The notes: a model not told the origin generated them from the sequence alone. DNA of 15,679 nucleotides from JBQTHI01 sp052390035 (GCA_052390035.1 JBQTHI010000048.1:1-15679), one strand, 5' to 3'; positions 8,701 to 15,260 are shown, counted from the first letter of the stretch. Numbers and translations: made by a program.

Positions 8701-10564
8701 GTCGGGCGATGTCTTCGGGAATGGGATGTTGGGCTCCGACAAGATGAAGGTGATCGCGGCGTTCGATCATCGTCACATCCTGATCGACCCTGACCCTGAC
8801 CCGACGGCCTCCTACCTCGAACGACAACGGCTTTTCGGGCTTCCACGGTCGTCTTGGGATGACTATGACCGCACGTTCCTGTCTGAGGGTGGGGGAGTGT
8901 TCCCCCGGACGGCTAAACAGATCCAACTTCCACCCCGGGCGCAAGCCGCGCTGGGAGTCGATCAATCAACTTGGACTCCAAACCGGCTGATCAACGCAGT
9001 CTTGAAGGCTCCGGTCGACCTGTTCTGGAACGGCGGAATCGGGACATATGTGAAGGCGAGCACCGAGGGGCACGAAATGGTGGGGGACCGGGCCAACGAC
9101 GCGGTGCGGGTCGACGCCTCCGAGCTGCGTTGCCGGGTGGTGGTTGAAGGCGGCAATCTGGGACTGACCCAGGCGGCCCGAGTCGAATATGCCCTCGCTG
9201 GGGGAAAAGTCAACACCGATTTCATCGACAACTCGGGCGGCGTGAACTGCTCGGATCGCGAGGTCAACCTCAAGATTCTCCTGGGCCTGGCCGAGCAGCG
9301 GGGTGAGTTAACCCGGCCCGACCGCGACAAGCTGGTGGCCGGGGCCGCCGATGAGGTCGTACAGGCGATTCTCTACGACAACTTCCAGCAAGCGCAGATG
9401 TTGTCCCAGGAAGAGGGCGCCGCCCTTCGCCGGATCAGCGCCCATGAACATCTGATGGTCGAATTGGAGCAGCAAGGCATCCTTGATCGGAAGCTGGAGG
9501 GAGTGCCTTCGACCGAGTTGCTGGCCGAGAGGGGTCGCAACGGACGGGGGTTGACCAGACCCGAGTTGGCGGTGCTATTGGTTGACGCCAAGAGAAGCAT
9601 CTACGAATCGTTGGTAGTTTCCGACCTGATCGACGATCCGATGCTGCTCGGCGACCTGCGGCGATATTTCCCCAACGAAGCTTTCACCCGCTTCAGTCAT
9701 CTCATACCCGAGCATCCCCTGAGGCGAGAGCTCACCGCCACTCTGTTGGCCAATGATGTGGTAAACAGCCTCGGCGTCACGTTCGTCAGCCGGATGATCG
9801 CCCGCAGCGGCGCCATCCCGGCGGCAGTAGTCAAGGCCTACCGAATCGCCCGCGACATCTCAGTTGCGCAGCCCCGCTGGGAGGCGATCGAGCGCTTGGT
9901 CGACAAGGTCGACCTGCCGGTCTGGCTTGAGCTCATGACCGGAGCCGACCGGGTCGTCGCCTCCCTCGCCCGCCACTACCTCGCCCACCCCCACGCCGAG
10001 CCTCTGACCGAAATCATCGAGGCCGATCTTCCCGGGTTCGCCGCCTTCGAGGAGGCGCTGGCCGAGGTGGGCACGGCGCGGTGGCCGGAAGCCATCGAGG
10101 CCGAAGAGGCCAGGTTGGTCGAGGCAGGGGTGCCGGTGGAACTCGCTCGCCGACATTTACTCCGGCGCCAGCTGGTTCACGCCCCCAACGCCTTCGACTT
10201 GGCTGCCGCCTTCGATCGTAAGGTTCCCGAGGTGGCCGAGATTATGTTCGCCGCGGGGGAGGTCGTCGGCCTCGATCGATTGGAGAGGCTGGCGGCCGGC
10301 TACACCTTCACCGACTCGTGGCAAAGGTGGGCCCTCGAGGCGCTCGAGGATGACATGGTGGGGATCCGCAGTCGCCTGACCAAACGAGTCCTTCAGGCCG
10401 GGGCCAAACTTTCGCCGGCTGAAGCCCTCGACCGATTCGTTACTGAGCACAGTGCCGGCGTCGGAAGGCTGAGCTCCTTCCTAAAAGGTTTGGGAACCGA
10501 CCAGCCCGACAATCTGGCCCCGCTCATGATCGGGGTGCGCCAGCTCCGGGCGCTGGTGGATTGA
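5780..10564 (+). CDS. NAD-specific glutamate dehydrogenase, large (about 180 kDa) type
   Basis: This 1,594-residue protein converts glutamate plus NAD to 2-oxoglutarate, ammonium and NADH, mainly for amino-acid catabolism. The N-terminal half (to about residue 720) holds the ACT-like regulatory region. The catalytic core begins with GGLRWSDRREDYRTEVLGLM at about 805-824; candidate catalytic lysines are near 822-838 (MKAQVTKNA, PTGAKGGF). It continues with FASGGSAGYDHK, the Rossmann segment VIGIGDMSGDVFGNGMLGS near 967-985, NGGIGTYVK near 1085, VVEGGNLGLTQAAR near 1122 and IDNSGGVNCSDREVN near 1150. A helical C-terminal domain follows. The reading frame is open another 76 codons upstream into galE, but GTG 5780 is the better start because it clears galE and gives the family length. 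Large GDHs are typically allosteric; nothing in this sequence shows which effector. Confidence 0.96.
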   Translation: MQTLATDTTLAEAVAAQIGTGLEPDRRHQAGEFARAYLRRIPPDDRRTTEEWLAEVRGVFDFVNVRTDEVAVRVFNPEAATDGYSSNGTAVEVSIEDSPFLLDSVSNEIQAHGLEVVRVTHPVLGITRDHEGRIQSIGDARHARHKESVEHYELDRRLFDADLPGLERSLRGVLADVRAAVRDFHQMNDRINRMSELARGAAGFFPEAEVGEAIALLQWLRDNNFIFLGYREYRVVDTDGRPSVMVVPESGLGILGETSRSKLAAPVPLDSLRPELAARYTKGELLVITKTNRLSTVHRRAKLDYFGVRIIGPTGATVGEARMVGLFTSKAFMAPASHVPILRRKLAEIVSKEDLIEGSHDHKAVIQIFEGFSKHDLFTAPTAELRKVIMGLLALQETHHVRLFVRRDLLERSVSILVALPRDRFNADLRKKLQDLFMRRYNGMSVDYHLELGEADPAQIHFTVWVEGAIPEVAYGELEGEVLALTRTWTDRLTEKLEETWPPNVAKRVGEQWSARFPDYYKVSAPLASAAEDVAALDELSRVGGDFLVGLRNEVEAGEDLTRVLLYRSDGKQPLSELVPALEDLGLRVIEEVPTRISGGGQFFLHDFGVTGIDDQPLDLSGCQDRVSQALTAVWAGTSESDELNRLVITANLTHWEVGILRAYRVYQRRISPSFTVGYLTETINAYPEVASDLIHLFRAKFEPREDSTQQDSPDPAPIKERILTRLDAIPSLDQDRILRGLFRLIEATLRTNAFRPGRVNLAFKLRSADVPDMPAPIPFAEIFVYGPAMEGIHLRAGPVARGGLRWSDRREDYRTEVLGLMKAQVTKNAVIVPTGAKGGFVLRKPPAQPAQILEEVRTQYESYIRALLDVTDNLVKGEAVHPERVLAHDGSDPYLVVAADRGTATFSDLANAIAAEYGFWLDDAFASGGSAGYDHKVLGITARGAWRSLERHFLELGIDPHREPITVIGIGDMSGDVFGNGMLGSDKMKVIAAFDHRHILIDPDPDPTASYLERQRLFGLPRSSWDDYDRTFLSEGGGVFPRTAKQIQLPPRAQAALGVDQSTWTPNRLINAVLKAPVDLFWNGGIGTYVKASTEGHEMVGDRANDAVRVDASELRCRVVVEGGNLGLTQAARVEYALAGGKVNTDFIDNSGGVNCSDREVNLKILLGLAEQRGELTRPDRDKLVAGAADEVVQAILYDNFQQAQMLSQEEGAALRRISAHEHLMVELEQQGILDRKLEGVPSTELLAERGRNGRGLTRPELAVLLVDAKRSIYESLVVSDLIDDPMLLGDLRRYFPNEAFTRFSHLIPEHPLRRELTATLLANDVVNSLGVTFVSRMIARSGAIPAAVVKAYRIARDISVAQPRWEAIERLVDKVDLPVWLELMTGADRVVASLARHYLAHPHAEPLTEIIEADLPGFAAFEEALAEVGTARWPEAIEAEEARLVEAGVPVELARRHLLRRQLVHAPNAFDLAAAFDRKVPEVAEIMFAAGEVVGLDRLERLAAGYTFTDSWQRWALEALEDDMVGIRSRLTKRVLQAGAKLSPAEALDRFVTEHSAGVGRLSSFLKGLGTDQPDNLAPLMIGVRQLRALVD

Positions 10565-10631
10565 AGTCATCGGCTCTGACACTCACGCGAAGACGCAGGC
10601 CCGAAGGTAACATAACGGTGATTATGGGCGT

Positions 10632-10985
10632 TCAGTATCCCACGGCCTTGGGCTCGAGGCGGAGGGCACGGAGGCCGGCGGCCGCTCCGTACAGCTGCCA
10701 GAGGGCGGCCTGATGACTGCCGGTATTCCCCGCTTCCGCCAGATCGTTGTCGATGTCTTCCATCGCTGCCTCCAGCACGTAGATGGCGTCCGCCAACTGC
10801 GATAGCGTTGAGCGTGACAGGAGGACGTCGTCTGAGGACAGCCCGTGACGGGCGGCGAGGTGGCGTGCCTCGAAGGCTCGCTGGCGGTGGCTCCGCCGGC
10901 AATAAAGCGGTGGTCGCCCCGGGCCGGGTGTGCGCCGAAACTGCCTCCCACACCAAAGACAACGACTCAGGGAGCTTAACGTCAC
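10632..10985 (-). CDS. Small Cys/His-finger protein, function unknown
   Basis: This 117-residue protein starts at GTG 10985. Its N-terminus has CLWCGRQF, then GRPPLYCRRSHRQRAFEARH, giving C9-x2-C12, C29 and H33 as a likely zinc site. Many actinobacterial small proteins have a similar finger ending in YCSxxCRQRAYR; here the last ligand is His instead of Cys. The remaining 75 residues are predicted helical, with a stretch of hydrophobic and acidic residues (ADAIYVLEAAMEDIDNDLAE) that could dimerise. DNA or RNA binding is only an inference. The start codon lies inside a perfect palindrome, suggesting control. It follows the nucleoside hydrolase gene by 59 bp but appears to have its own promoter. 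Confidence 0.65.
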   Translation of the reverse strand: MTLSSLSRCLWCGRQFRRTPGPGRPPLYCRRSHRQRAFEARHLAARHGLSSDDVLLSRSTLSQLADAIYVLEAAMEDIDNDLAEAGNTGSHQAALWQLYGAAAGLRALRLEPKAVGY

Positions 10986-10993
10986 AGTGACGT
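10979..10993. promoter_or_regulatory. Perfect 15-bp palindrome over the start codon, possible operator
   Basis: The plus strand reads ACGTCAC-A-GTGACGT, two 7-bp arms around one base. The GTG start of the Cys/His-finger gene (10983-10985, minus) is in one arm. A bound protein here would block transcription start or early elongation, so repression, possibly by the gene's own product, is plausible. A 15-bp perfect match at a start codon is unlikely by chance, but the binding protein is unknown. Confidence 0.5.
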
Positions 10994-10994
10994 A

Positions 10995-11000
10995 ATACTA
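10995..11000 (-). promoter_or_regulatory. Candidate -10 box (TAGTAT) for the Cys/His-finger gene
   Basis: On the minus strand TAGTAT ends 9 nt before the GTG start and directly abuts the palindrome at 10979-10993 (one base between). This puts the predicted transcription start inside the palindrome. No clear -35 box is present. Confidence 0.4.
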
Positions 11001-11031
11001 GCGGCTGAAGCGGACAGGCAGATGCGAATCA

Positions 11032-11049
11032 CCGATCAGGCCGATCAGG
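11032..11049. repeat. Tandem 9-bp direct repeat (CCGATCAGG twice)
   Basis: CCGATCAGG occurs twice head to tail at 11032-11040 and 11041-11049, across the stop codon of the nucleoside hydrolase gene. It is too short to say more; replication slippage is the simplest origin. Confidence 0.5.
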
Positions 11050-11974
11050 AGAGAGTCGAGATCCGCTCGACGAGCAGCCGGGCGAAGCGCTCTCCATCCA
11101 AGCCCACCCCAACGCGGGCGTTGGGCGTGGCCGATGTGACATGCCAACGGTCAACCACCGTGCGGCCCCTGGTTAGATCTGATTGGGTCTCCACCGTGAC
11201 GTAACACTCATCGGTTTCCATCAGGTCGGGCCAAATGAGATGGGCGACCGCCAGGGCATCGTGAATCGGGACGCCCCCTCCCTCAAAGTGTCGGGGGTGA
11301 TGCGTGATGAAGTAATCGAGCAGTTCGGCAACGAAGCGGCCAACCTTTCCTCGGCCCCTGAGCTGCTCGGCGTGGCTTCGGTTGAGAAGAGCGAGATGGG
11401 TCACGTCGAGGCCGACCATCGTGAGGGGAACACCGGAGTGGAACACCCGGTAGGCCGCCTCGGGATCGACGTAGATGTTGAATTCGGCGGCGGGAGTGAC
11501 GTTGCCCGTGCCGATCGACCCACCCATCAGGACAATCGCCCCCAGGCGATCGATGACCTTCGGGTAGCGACTCAAGAGCATCGCCACGTTGGTCAGGGGG
11601 CCGATCGGTATGAGAGTGACTGGAGACGAAGATCCGAAGACTTTCTCGGCGAGAAGGTCGACGGCGTGGACAGGCAGGGCCCCGATGGTTGGATCGGGTA
11701 ATTCTGGTCCATCGAGCCCGCTCTCACCGTGGACGTACTCCCCCACCACCAGCGCACGGATGAGCGGCCGATCGGCACCGGCGGCGATCGGGATGTCGGG
11801 CCGGCCGGCCAGCTCGAGCACTTTCAGGGCATTACGAGTGGTCTTGTCCAAGGTGGTGTTTCCAGCCACTGTCGCGACCCCCAACACTTCGAGTTCCGGG
11901 CTGGCCAGCGCCAAGAGCAGGGCGATGGCGTCGTCGTGGCCGGGGTCACAATCGATCAGGACAGGTTGACTCAT
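11045..11974 (-). CDS. Nucleoside hydrolase (inosine-uridine preferring type)
   Basis: The 309-residue protein cleaves the N-glycosidic bond of ribonucleosides to base plus ribose. The N-terminal calcium site DCDPGHDD has Asp8, Asp10, Asp14 and Asp15. GPLTNVA, VLMGGS and EFNIYVDPEAA follow in family order, and PIHDALAVAHLI near residue 243 supplies the last Asp ligand. I placed the start at ATG 11974 because MSQPVLIDCDPGHDD begins exactly where family members do; the frame is open further upstream, but that part is antisense-free read-through of the ribokinase gene in another frame. The ATG overlaps the ribokinase TGA by 4 bp, so the two are co-translated. Ribose released here is the substrate of that kinase. 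Base specificity cannot be read from the sequence. Confidence 0.93.
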   Translation of the reverse strand: MSQPVLIDCDPGHDDAIALLLALASPELEVLGVATVAGNTTLDKTTRNALKVLELAGRPDIPIAAGADRPLIRALVVGEYVHGESGLDGPELPDPTIGALPVHAVDLLAEKVFGSSSPVTLIPIGPLTNVAMLLSRYPKVIDRLGAIVLMGGSIGTGNVTPAAEFNIYVDPEAAYRVFHSGVPLTMVGLDVTHLALLNRSHAEQLRGRGKVGRFVAELLDYFITHHPRHFEGGGVPIHDALAVAHLIWPDLMETDECYVTVETQSDLTRGRTVVDRWHVTSATPNARVGVGLDGERFARLLVERISTLS

Positions 11975-12819
11975 CGCCCGAGCGCCGCGTCCACCTCGGC
12001 GGCCGTGGGAAGGGACGGTTGGGCCCCTTCTTTGGTGGCGGCGAGCGCTCCGGCAGTCACCGCCCGGTTGAGGGCCCGCTCGGGCGATGCCCCGTCGATG
12101 AGTCCGATGGTGATTGCAGCTACGAAGCAGTCGCCCGCCCCGACCGTGTCGACCACCCGAACAGCCGGAGGTATGGCCTTGGCAACCTGGCGCCCATGGC
12201 GGAAGAGTATCGCTCCCGAGGCGCCCTGGGTTAGCGCTACCAGCCCCTTGCATTCGGCGAGGTCATCACCGAGGGCGGCGTGCTCGACCTCGTTGACTAC
12301 CACCAGATCAGCTCGGCGCAGCACTTCAACCGGCACCTTGCGCGCCGGAGCGGCGTTCAAACAGAAAAAGCCGGTGCAGCGAGCAGCGGCGGAAACCACG
12401 GTTTCCATCGGAATTTCGAGCTGGCAGATGACCGACTCTCCGGGTTCAAACTCGACCGCATCGGGGGTGAGGCTTCGGTTGGCCCCGGGGGCGACGGCGA
12501 TCTGGTTTTCGCCGCTCTCGGCGACCAATATGGCGGCGATTCCCGTGGGGAGGGTGCCATGGGTCCAGCAGCGCTCGAGGTCTACGCCCTCCTCTTCGAG
12601 CAGTGACAGGGCATGGGTGGCGGCGTCGTCGTCCCCGACCGCCGCCACCAGCGATACCGCCGCTCCCAACCGACGGGCGGCAAGAGCCTGGTTGCCACCT
12701 TTGCCTCCGGGGTGGCTAGAGAAGACCCCGTCGGTGACCGTCTCACCCGGTACAGGCAGGGAGGGCACACGGATCACCAGGTCGAGGTTGACACTCCCGA
12801 TCACGGTGACCGCGGCCAT
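11971..12819 (-). CDS. rbsK: Ribokinase (PfkB family sugar kinase)
   Basis: From ATG 12819 the protein has 282 residues. It shows the PfkB N-terminal pattern VIGSVNLDLVIRVPSLPVPGET, the GGKGGNQALAARRLGA signature near 36-52, and the anion-hole and base motif DTVGAGDCF, with the catalytic Asp at residue 230. It phosphorylates ribose to ribose-5-phosphate in the cytoplasm. The frame continues 11 codons upstream to 12852, but MAAVTVIGSVN is the natural N-terminus and leaves room for the divergent promoter. The 4-bp ATGA overlap with the nucleoside hydrolase gene makes a nucleoside to ribose to ribose-5-phosphate salvage unit very likely. Another PfkB sugar specificity is possible but less likely given that neighbour. 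Confidence 0.88.
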   Translation of the reverse strand: MAAVTVIGSVNLDLVIRVPSLPVPGETVTDGVFSSHPGGKGGNQALAARRLGAAVSLVAAVGDDDAATHALSLLEEEGVDLERCWTHGTLPTGIAAILVAESGENQIAVAPGANRSLTPDAVEFEPGESVICQLEIPMETVVSAAARCTGFFCLNAAPARKVPVEVLRRADLVVVNEVEHAALGDDLAECKGLVALTQGASGAILFRHGRQVAKAIPPAVRVVDTVGAGDCFVAAITIGLIDGASPERALNRAVTAGALAATKEGAQPSLPTAAEVDAALGR

Positions 12820-12827
12820 GGGAATCG

Positions 12828-12846
12828 ACGATAGCCTCGATACACT
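12828..12846. promoter_or_regulatory. Divergent near-leaderless promoter region, rbsK and YbaK-like gene
   Basis: Only 36 bp separate the two divergent start codons. A minus-strand TATCGT (12828-12833) ends 8 nt before the ribokinase ATG, and a plus-strand TACACT (12841-12846) ends 9 nt before the TTG of the YbaK-like gene. Both fit TAnnnT -10 boxes with very short leaders. The -35 positions would fall across the opposite gene's start, so the two promoters may compete. Confidence 0.3.
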
Positions 12847-12855
12847 CGACAACCC

Positions 12856-13383
12856 TTGCTACCGCCTCGACCCGACCCGCGTGTGATCGAGGCGCTCGAG
12901 GCGCTGGGTGCAGATTATGAAGTCCTCCCCTGCGACCCCGACCTGGCGGACACCAACGCTTTCTGCGCCGCGTACGGCATCCCGCTCGAGCGTTCCGCCA
13001 ACACCATCGTCGTGGCGTCGAGGCGGCCGGAGGGCAAACACGTCGCCTGTCTCGTCCTCGCCACCACTCGACTCGATGTCAATGGTGTGGTGCGCCGGCG
13101 ACTCGGGGTGAAGAAGGCTTCTTTCGCTCGCCCGTCCGAGACCATGTCCCTCACCGGTATGGCGATCGGCGGGGTCACTCCTTTCGGGCTCGATGACGGA
13201 CTTCCCGTCTGGGTTGATAGCCGGGTGATGGAGCCCGATTGGGTGATAATCGGTGCCGGCACCCGAGAAGCGAAGGTGCGGATCGCGCCCGCGTTGCTTG
13301 AGCGCCTGTCGAACACCGAAGTCGTGTCAGACCTGGCTCAGGTGCCGGGAAGTTCGGGTCCGGCCGAGGGCGCGCCGGAGTAG
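12856..13383 (+). CDS. YbaK/EbsC family protein (aminoacyl-tRNA deacylase fold)
   Basis: This 175-residue protein has the YbaK fold pattern: PDPRVIEALEALGADYEV, SANTIVVASRRPEGK, LATTRLDVNGVVRRRLG, KKASFA, and GGVTPFGLDDGLPVWVD near 111-127. Family members remove misacylated amino acids from tRNA, typically Cys or Ala from tRNA-Pro. The lysine usual before TL in YbaK (K-T-L) is Asn here (SANTIVV), as I recall for an actinobacterial subgroup, so activity is uncertain. TTG 12856 is used because it includes the PDPRV start of homologues; GTG 12883 is the alternative. The last 57 bp overlap the 3' end of the convergent SURF1 gene. Confidence 0.8.
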   Translation: MLPPRPDPRVIEALEALGADYEVLPCDPDLADTNAFCAAYGIPLERSANTIVVASRRPEGKHVACLVLATTRLDVNGVVRRRLGVKKASFARPSETMSLTGMAIGGVTPFGLDDGLPVWVDSRVMEPDWVIIGAGTREAKVRIAPALLERLSNTEVVSDLAQVPGSSGPAEGAPE

Positions 13384-14082
13384 CAGCGTGTAGCCGACCA
13401 AACCAATCGCGGTGAAGGCAAACCACTGGATGGCATATACCAGGTGATTGCCTTCGTCGGTGGTGATCGGCGCCGGAAGGGGGACCGGCAGCTCGGTGCT
13501 GACCCCGGTCGTTCGAATCAGGTAGACGGGCAGCAGCTCCCAGGGCAAGGTCTCACCCAAAGAGTCGAGATCGATACGGGCAATCGGGCCTCGGCTGGCA
13601 CCGGCGTCACTGGACGGTCCGAAACGAGCCCTGGTTTGGGTGAGGCGAATCAACCCGGTTAAGGCTAACACACCTTCTGGCGGACGGGCAGATACCGGGG
13701 CGACATCCATTTCGAGCGGGACCCAGCCGCGATTGACCAGGACCGCCCGCCGATCTTCGAGCACCAGGGGGGTAACTACATGGAACCCGGCGATGCCTTC
13801 GTGCACCTGTGACCGCACCAGTACTTCATGGTCCGGGCGAAACACCCCGATCGCGGTTGCTGGACGGAACTCCAGGGAGTCCACATCGGTCCCCGCTCCG
13901 TCAACCAGCTCCGTGATCGGAAGCGGCGCGGAGGTCATACGGGCGGCCATCACAACATTCTCGACTCTGCGGTCCTCAAGCCGCCTCAACTGCCAGAAAC
14001 CGAGATTGACAAACAGCAGGCAGGCGGCGAGGGCGAGAATGTGTCCGACCAACCAGCGCCGGCTGCGGAGGATAGAAGACAT
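13327..14082 (-). CDS. SURF1-family cytochrome oxidase assembly protein
   Basis: The 251-residue protein has the SURF1 plan: a transmembrane helix at about 12-28 (GHILALAACLLFVNLGFW, followed by QLRRLEDR), a long extracytoplasmic domain, and a second helix at about 213-236 (HLVYAIQWFAFTAIGLVGY). The WQLRRLE motif after the first helix, the GFHVVTPLV and VLVNRGWVP segments, and the NHLVYAIQWFAFT motif are characteristic. SURF1 helps insert haem a into subunit I of aa3-type oxidase, so the host probably respires aerobically; the oxidase genes are not in this window. ATG 14082 has a GGGAG only 2 nt upstream, so the site is not ideal. The C-terminus overlaps the convergent YbaK-like gene by 57 bp. 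Confidence 0.92.
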   Translation of the reverse strand: MSSILRSRRWLVGHILALAACLLFVNLGFWQLRRLEDRRVENVVMAARMTSAPLPITELVDGAGTDVDSLEFRPATAIGVFRPDHEVLVRSQVHEGIAGFHVVTPLVLEDRRAVLVNRGWVPLEMDVAPVSARPPEGVLALTGLIRLTQTRARFGPSSDAGASRGPIARIDLDSLGETLPWELLPVYLIRTTGVSTELPVPLPAPITTDEGNHLVYAIQWFAFTAIGLVGYTLLLRRALGRTRTSRHLSQV

Positions 14083-14126
14083 TGCTCCCAGCTTGGAGGC
14101 GTTCGCAGGCTCGGTTCAGATCGGGG

Positions 14127-14321
14127 CTAGGCGGCTAAAGGAAGCTCGTCGCCTTCGTCGGCCAGCAGCGCTTCGGCGACCGTCATGGCGTCGCCATGTC
14201 CGCGCACAGCAACGGGGAGAGTTAGCCAGCGTGTGATGGCCGCTCCTCGGTCGCGACCGGCATCTTGCAAAAGGCGGGCGAGGTCGTCAGTCCAGTACCA
14301 GTTGGGCTTGATCGAAGCCAT
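14127..14321 (-). CDS. 64-residue protein of unknown function
   Basis: The protein starts MASIKPNWYWTDDLARLLQD and ends in an acidic stretch, EGDELPLAA. It has no Cys, no signal peptide and no membrane segment; a Trp-Tyr-Trp cluster at 8-10 and two amphipathic helices are visible. I do not recognise a family. It is called as a gene because GGAGG sits 7 nt before the ATG, the best Shine-Dalgarno in the window. An in-frame GTG two codons upstream (14327) is too close to the GGAGG to be the start. It lies between the SURF1 and TPR genes on the same strand. Confidence 0.6.
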   Translation of the reverse strand: MASIKPNWYWTDDLARLLQDAGRDRGAAITRWLTLPVAVRGHGDAMTVAEALLADEGDELPLAA

Positions 14322-14354
14322 GTCCACACCTCCTTCACCTTGCCAGGACCACCC

Positions 14355-14360
14355 AGTCTA
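14355..14360 (-). promoter_or_regulatory. Candidate -10 box (TAGACT) for the 64-residue gene
   Basis: On the minus strand TAGACT lies between the TPR stop and the small gene, with TGCCAC 17 bp upstream as a possible -35. A start near 14347 would give a leader of about 26 nt that includes the GGAGG. Confidence 0.35.
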
Positions 14361-14387
14361 CGGCGGGGGTCAAGGTCGTGGCAGCCC

Positions 14388-15164
14388 TTAGATCTGGGCG
14401 AGGAGCTCCTCGAGACCGGGCATGGCCGGCTGCTCACGCTCGATGGCTTTGACCAACTTCCGGGCAGCCTCCTTGTCACCGGCGGCCAGGGCCACCCGGG
14501 CGGCGACAAACCAGGATCGAACCTCTGATTCTGGGGCCGCGCTGACGAGACGGCCCGGGCGTATCACTCGCCAGGCGTCCGCCACTCTGCCTCTATCGAG
14601 AAGGTGGCTGGCGTAGACGACAGCCGCCTCCCTCTCGGTGTCTCGATCACCACCGAGCTCTCTGAACGTCTCCCAGGTTTTGTCGACGTCCGAGGACCTT
14701 CCGAGGGCACGAAGGCAGTCCATCTCTACCGGCATGTGAGTGGTTGCGCCGGTGAGGCGGCGGAAGGCGCGAAGCTCCTGGAGGGCTGGTAGCCACCTCT
14801 CCGTGAAGTAACTGGCCAATCCGAGCAACTCTCGGATGGTCGACGACCGGGGGGAGAGAGCCTTGGCCTGGGTCAGATGCTCGATGGCTGGCCTAAACCG
14901 CTCTTGGGCGTATTGCGCAATCCCCTCCTCCAGGTGACGGATCGTTGCGTCGCGTCGATCTTTGGGCGTCGAGCGGTTGATGTCGTCCCGGACCCAACGA
15001 GGCAGCGATCCGGACGTGACGGCAGTGATGGAGCGCGAGCGGTCGGGACGGTCGATGGTTTGTCGAATCGGCGCCGAGTCGCCCCGCCGGGGCCCCGGAG
15101 CACGCCTCGATGAAGAACTCGGGGGGTTCCCCCGACTACGCCGGGGTATCTGGTCACCGTTCAT
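14388..15164 (-). CDS. TPR-like helical protein with disordered basic N-terminus
   Basis: The 258-residue protein begins with about 50 residues rich in Arg, Ser, Pro and Gly (SRGNPPSSSSRRAPGPRRGD), likely disordered. A conserved SLPRWVRDDI leads into repeated helical hairpins: HLEEGIAQYAQERFRPAIEHLTQA, then LLGLASYFTERWLPALQELRAF, and AAVVYASHLLDRGRVADAWRVI, ARVALAAGDKEAARKLVKAI (described by position, about 75-250). This is the TPR pattern, a scaffold for protein-protein contacts. No catalytic domain or membrane segment is visible, so it is probably cytoplasmic. The start ATG 15164 lacks a strong Shine-Dalgarno. It lies just after the rRNA operon, in the same direction, beyond the hairpin at 15215-15249. 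Confidence 0.8.
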   Translation of the reverse strand: MNGDQIPRRSRGNPPSSSSRRAPGPRRGDSAPIRQTIDRPDRSRSITAVTSGSLPRWVRDDINRSTPKDRRDATIRHLEEGIAQYAQERFRPAIEHLTQAKALSPRSSTIRELLGLASYFTERWLPALQELRAFRRLTGATTHMPVEMDCLRALGRSSDVDKTWETFRELGGDRDTEREAAVVYASHLLDRGRVADAWRVIRPGRLVSAAPESEVRSWFVAARVALAAGDKEAARKLVKAIEREQPAMPGLEELLAQI

Positions 15165-15214
15165 CGATTCTTCGCCATCCTCGATCTCTATGGGCGTTCA
15201 AATCCACACGCGAC

Positions 15215-15249
15215 CAGGGGGCCGGCACCGTGTCTGGTGCGGCCCCCTG
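15215..15249 (-). terminator. Strong GC-rich hairpin after the 5S rRNA, probable terminator
   Basis: Arms 15215-15229 and 15236-15249 pair over 14 bp (CAGGGGGCC and GGCCCCCTG plus GCACC and GGTGC), with one bulged G and a 6-nt loop. It begins 11 nt after the 5S 3' end on the minus strand. No U-tract follows; a run of six T precedes it instead. Hairpins without U-tracts are common as terminators in actinobacteria, so termination of the rRNA operon is likely. Confidence 0.7.
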
Positions 15250-15260
15250 ATCCGAAAAAA

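Noticed and set aside
10611..10626. CATAA / TTATG inverted repeat between GDH and the finger gene as a bidirectional terminator
   Set aside because: Only 5 A/T-rich base pairs with a 6-nt loop and no T-tract; too weak to call.
11975..12253. N-terminal extension of the nucleoside hydrolase to 12253
   Set aside because: These 93 residues are out-of-frame ribokinase sequence, rich in Arg and Gly; family members begin at MSQPVLIDCDPG.
11729..12886. 385-codon plus-strand frame opposite nucleoside hydrolase and ribokinase
   Set aside because: Low-complexity Ser/Thr/Arg/Ala composition and no motif; both antisense genes have catalytic signatures.
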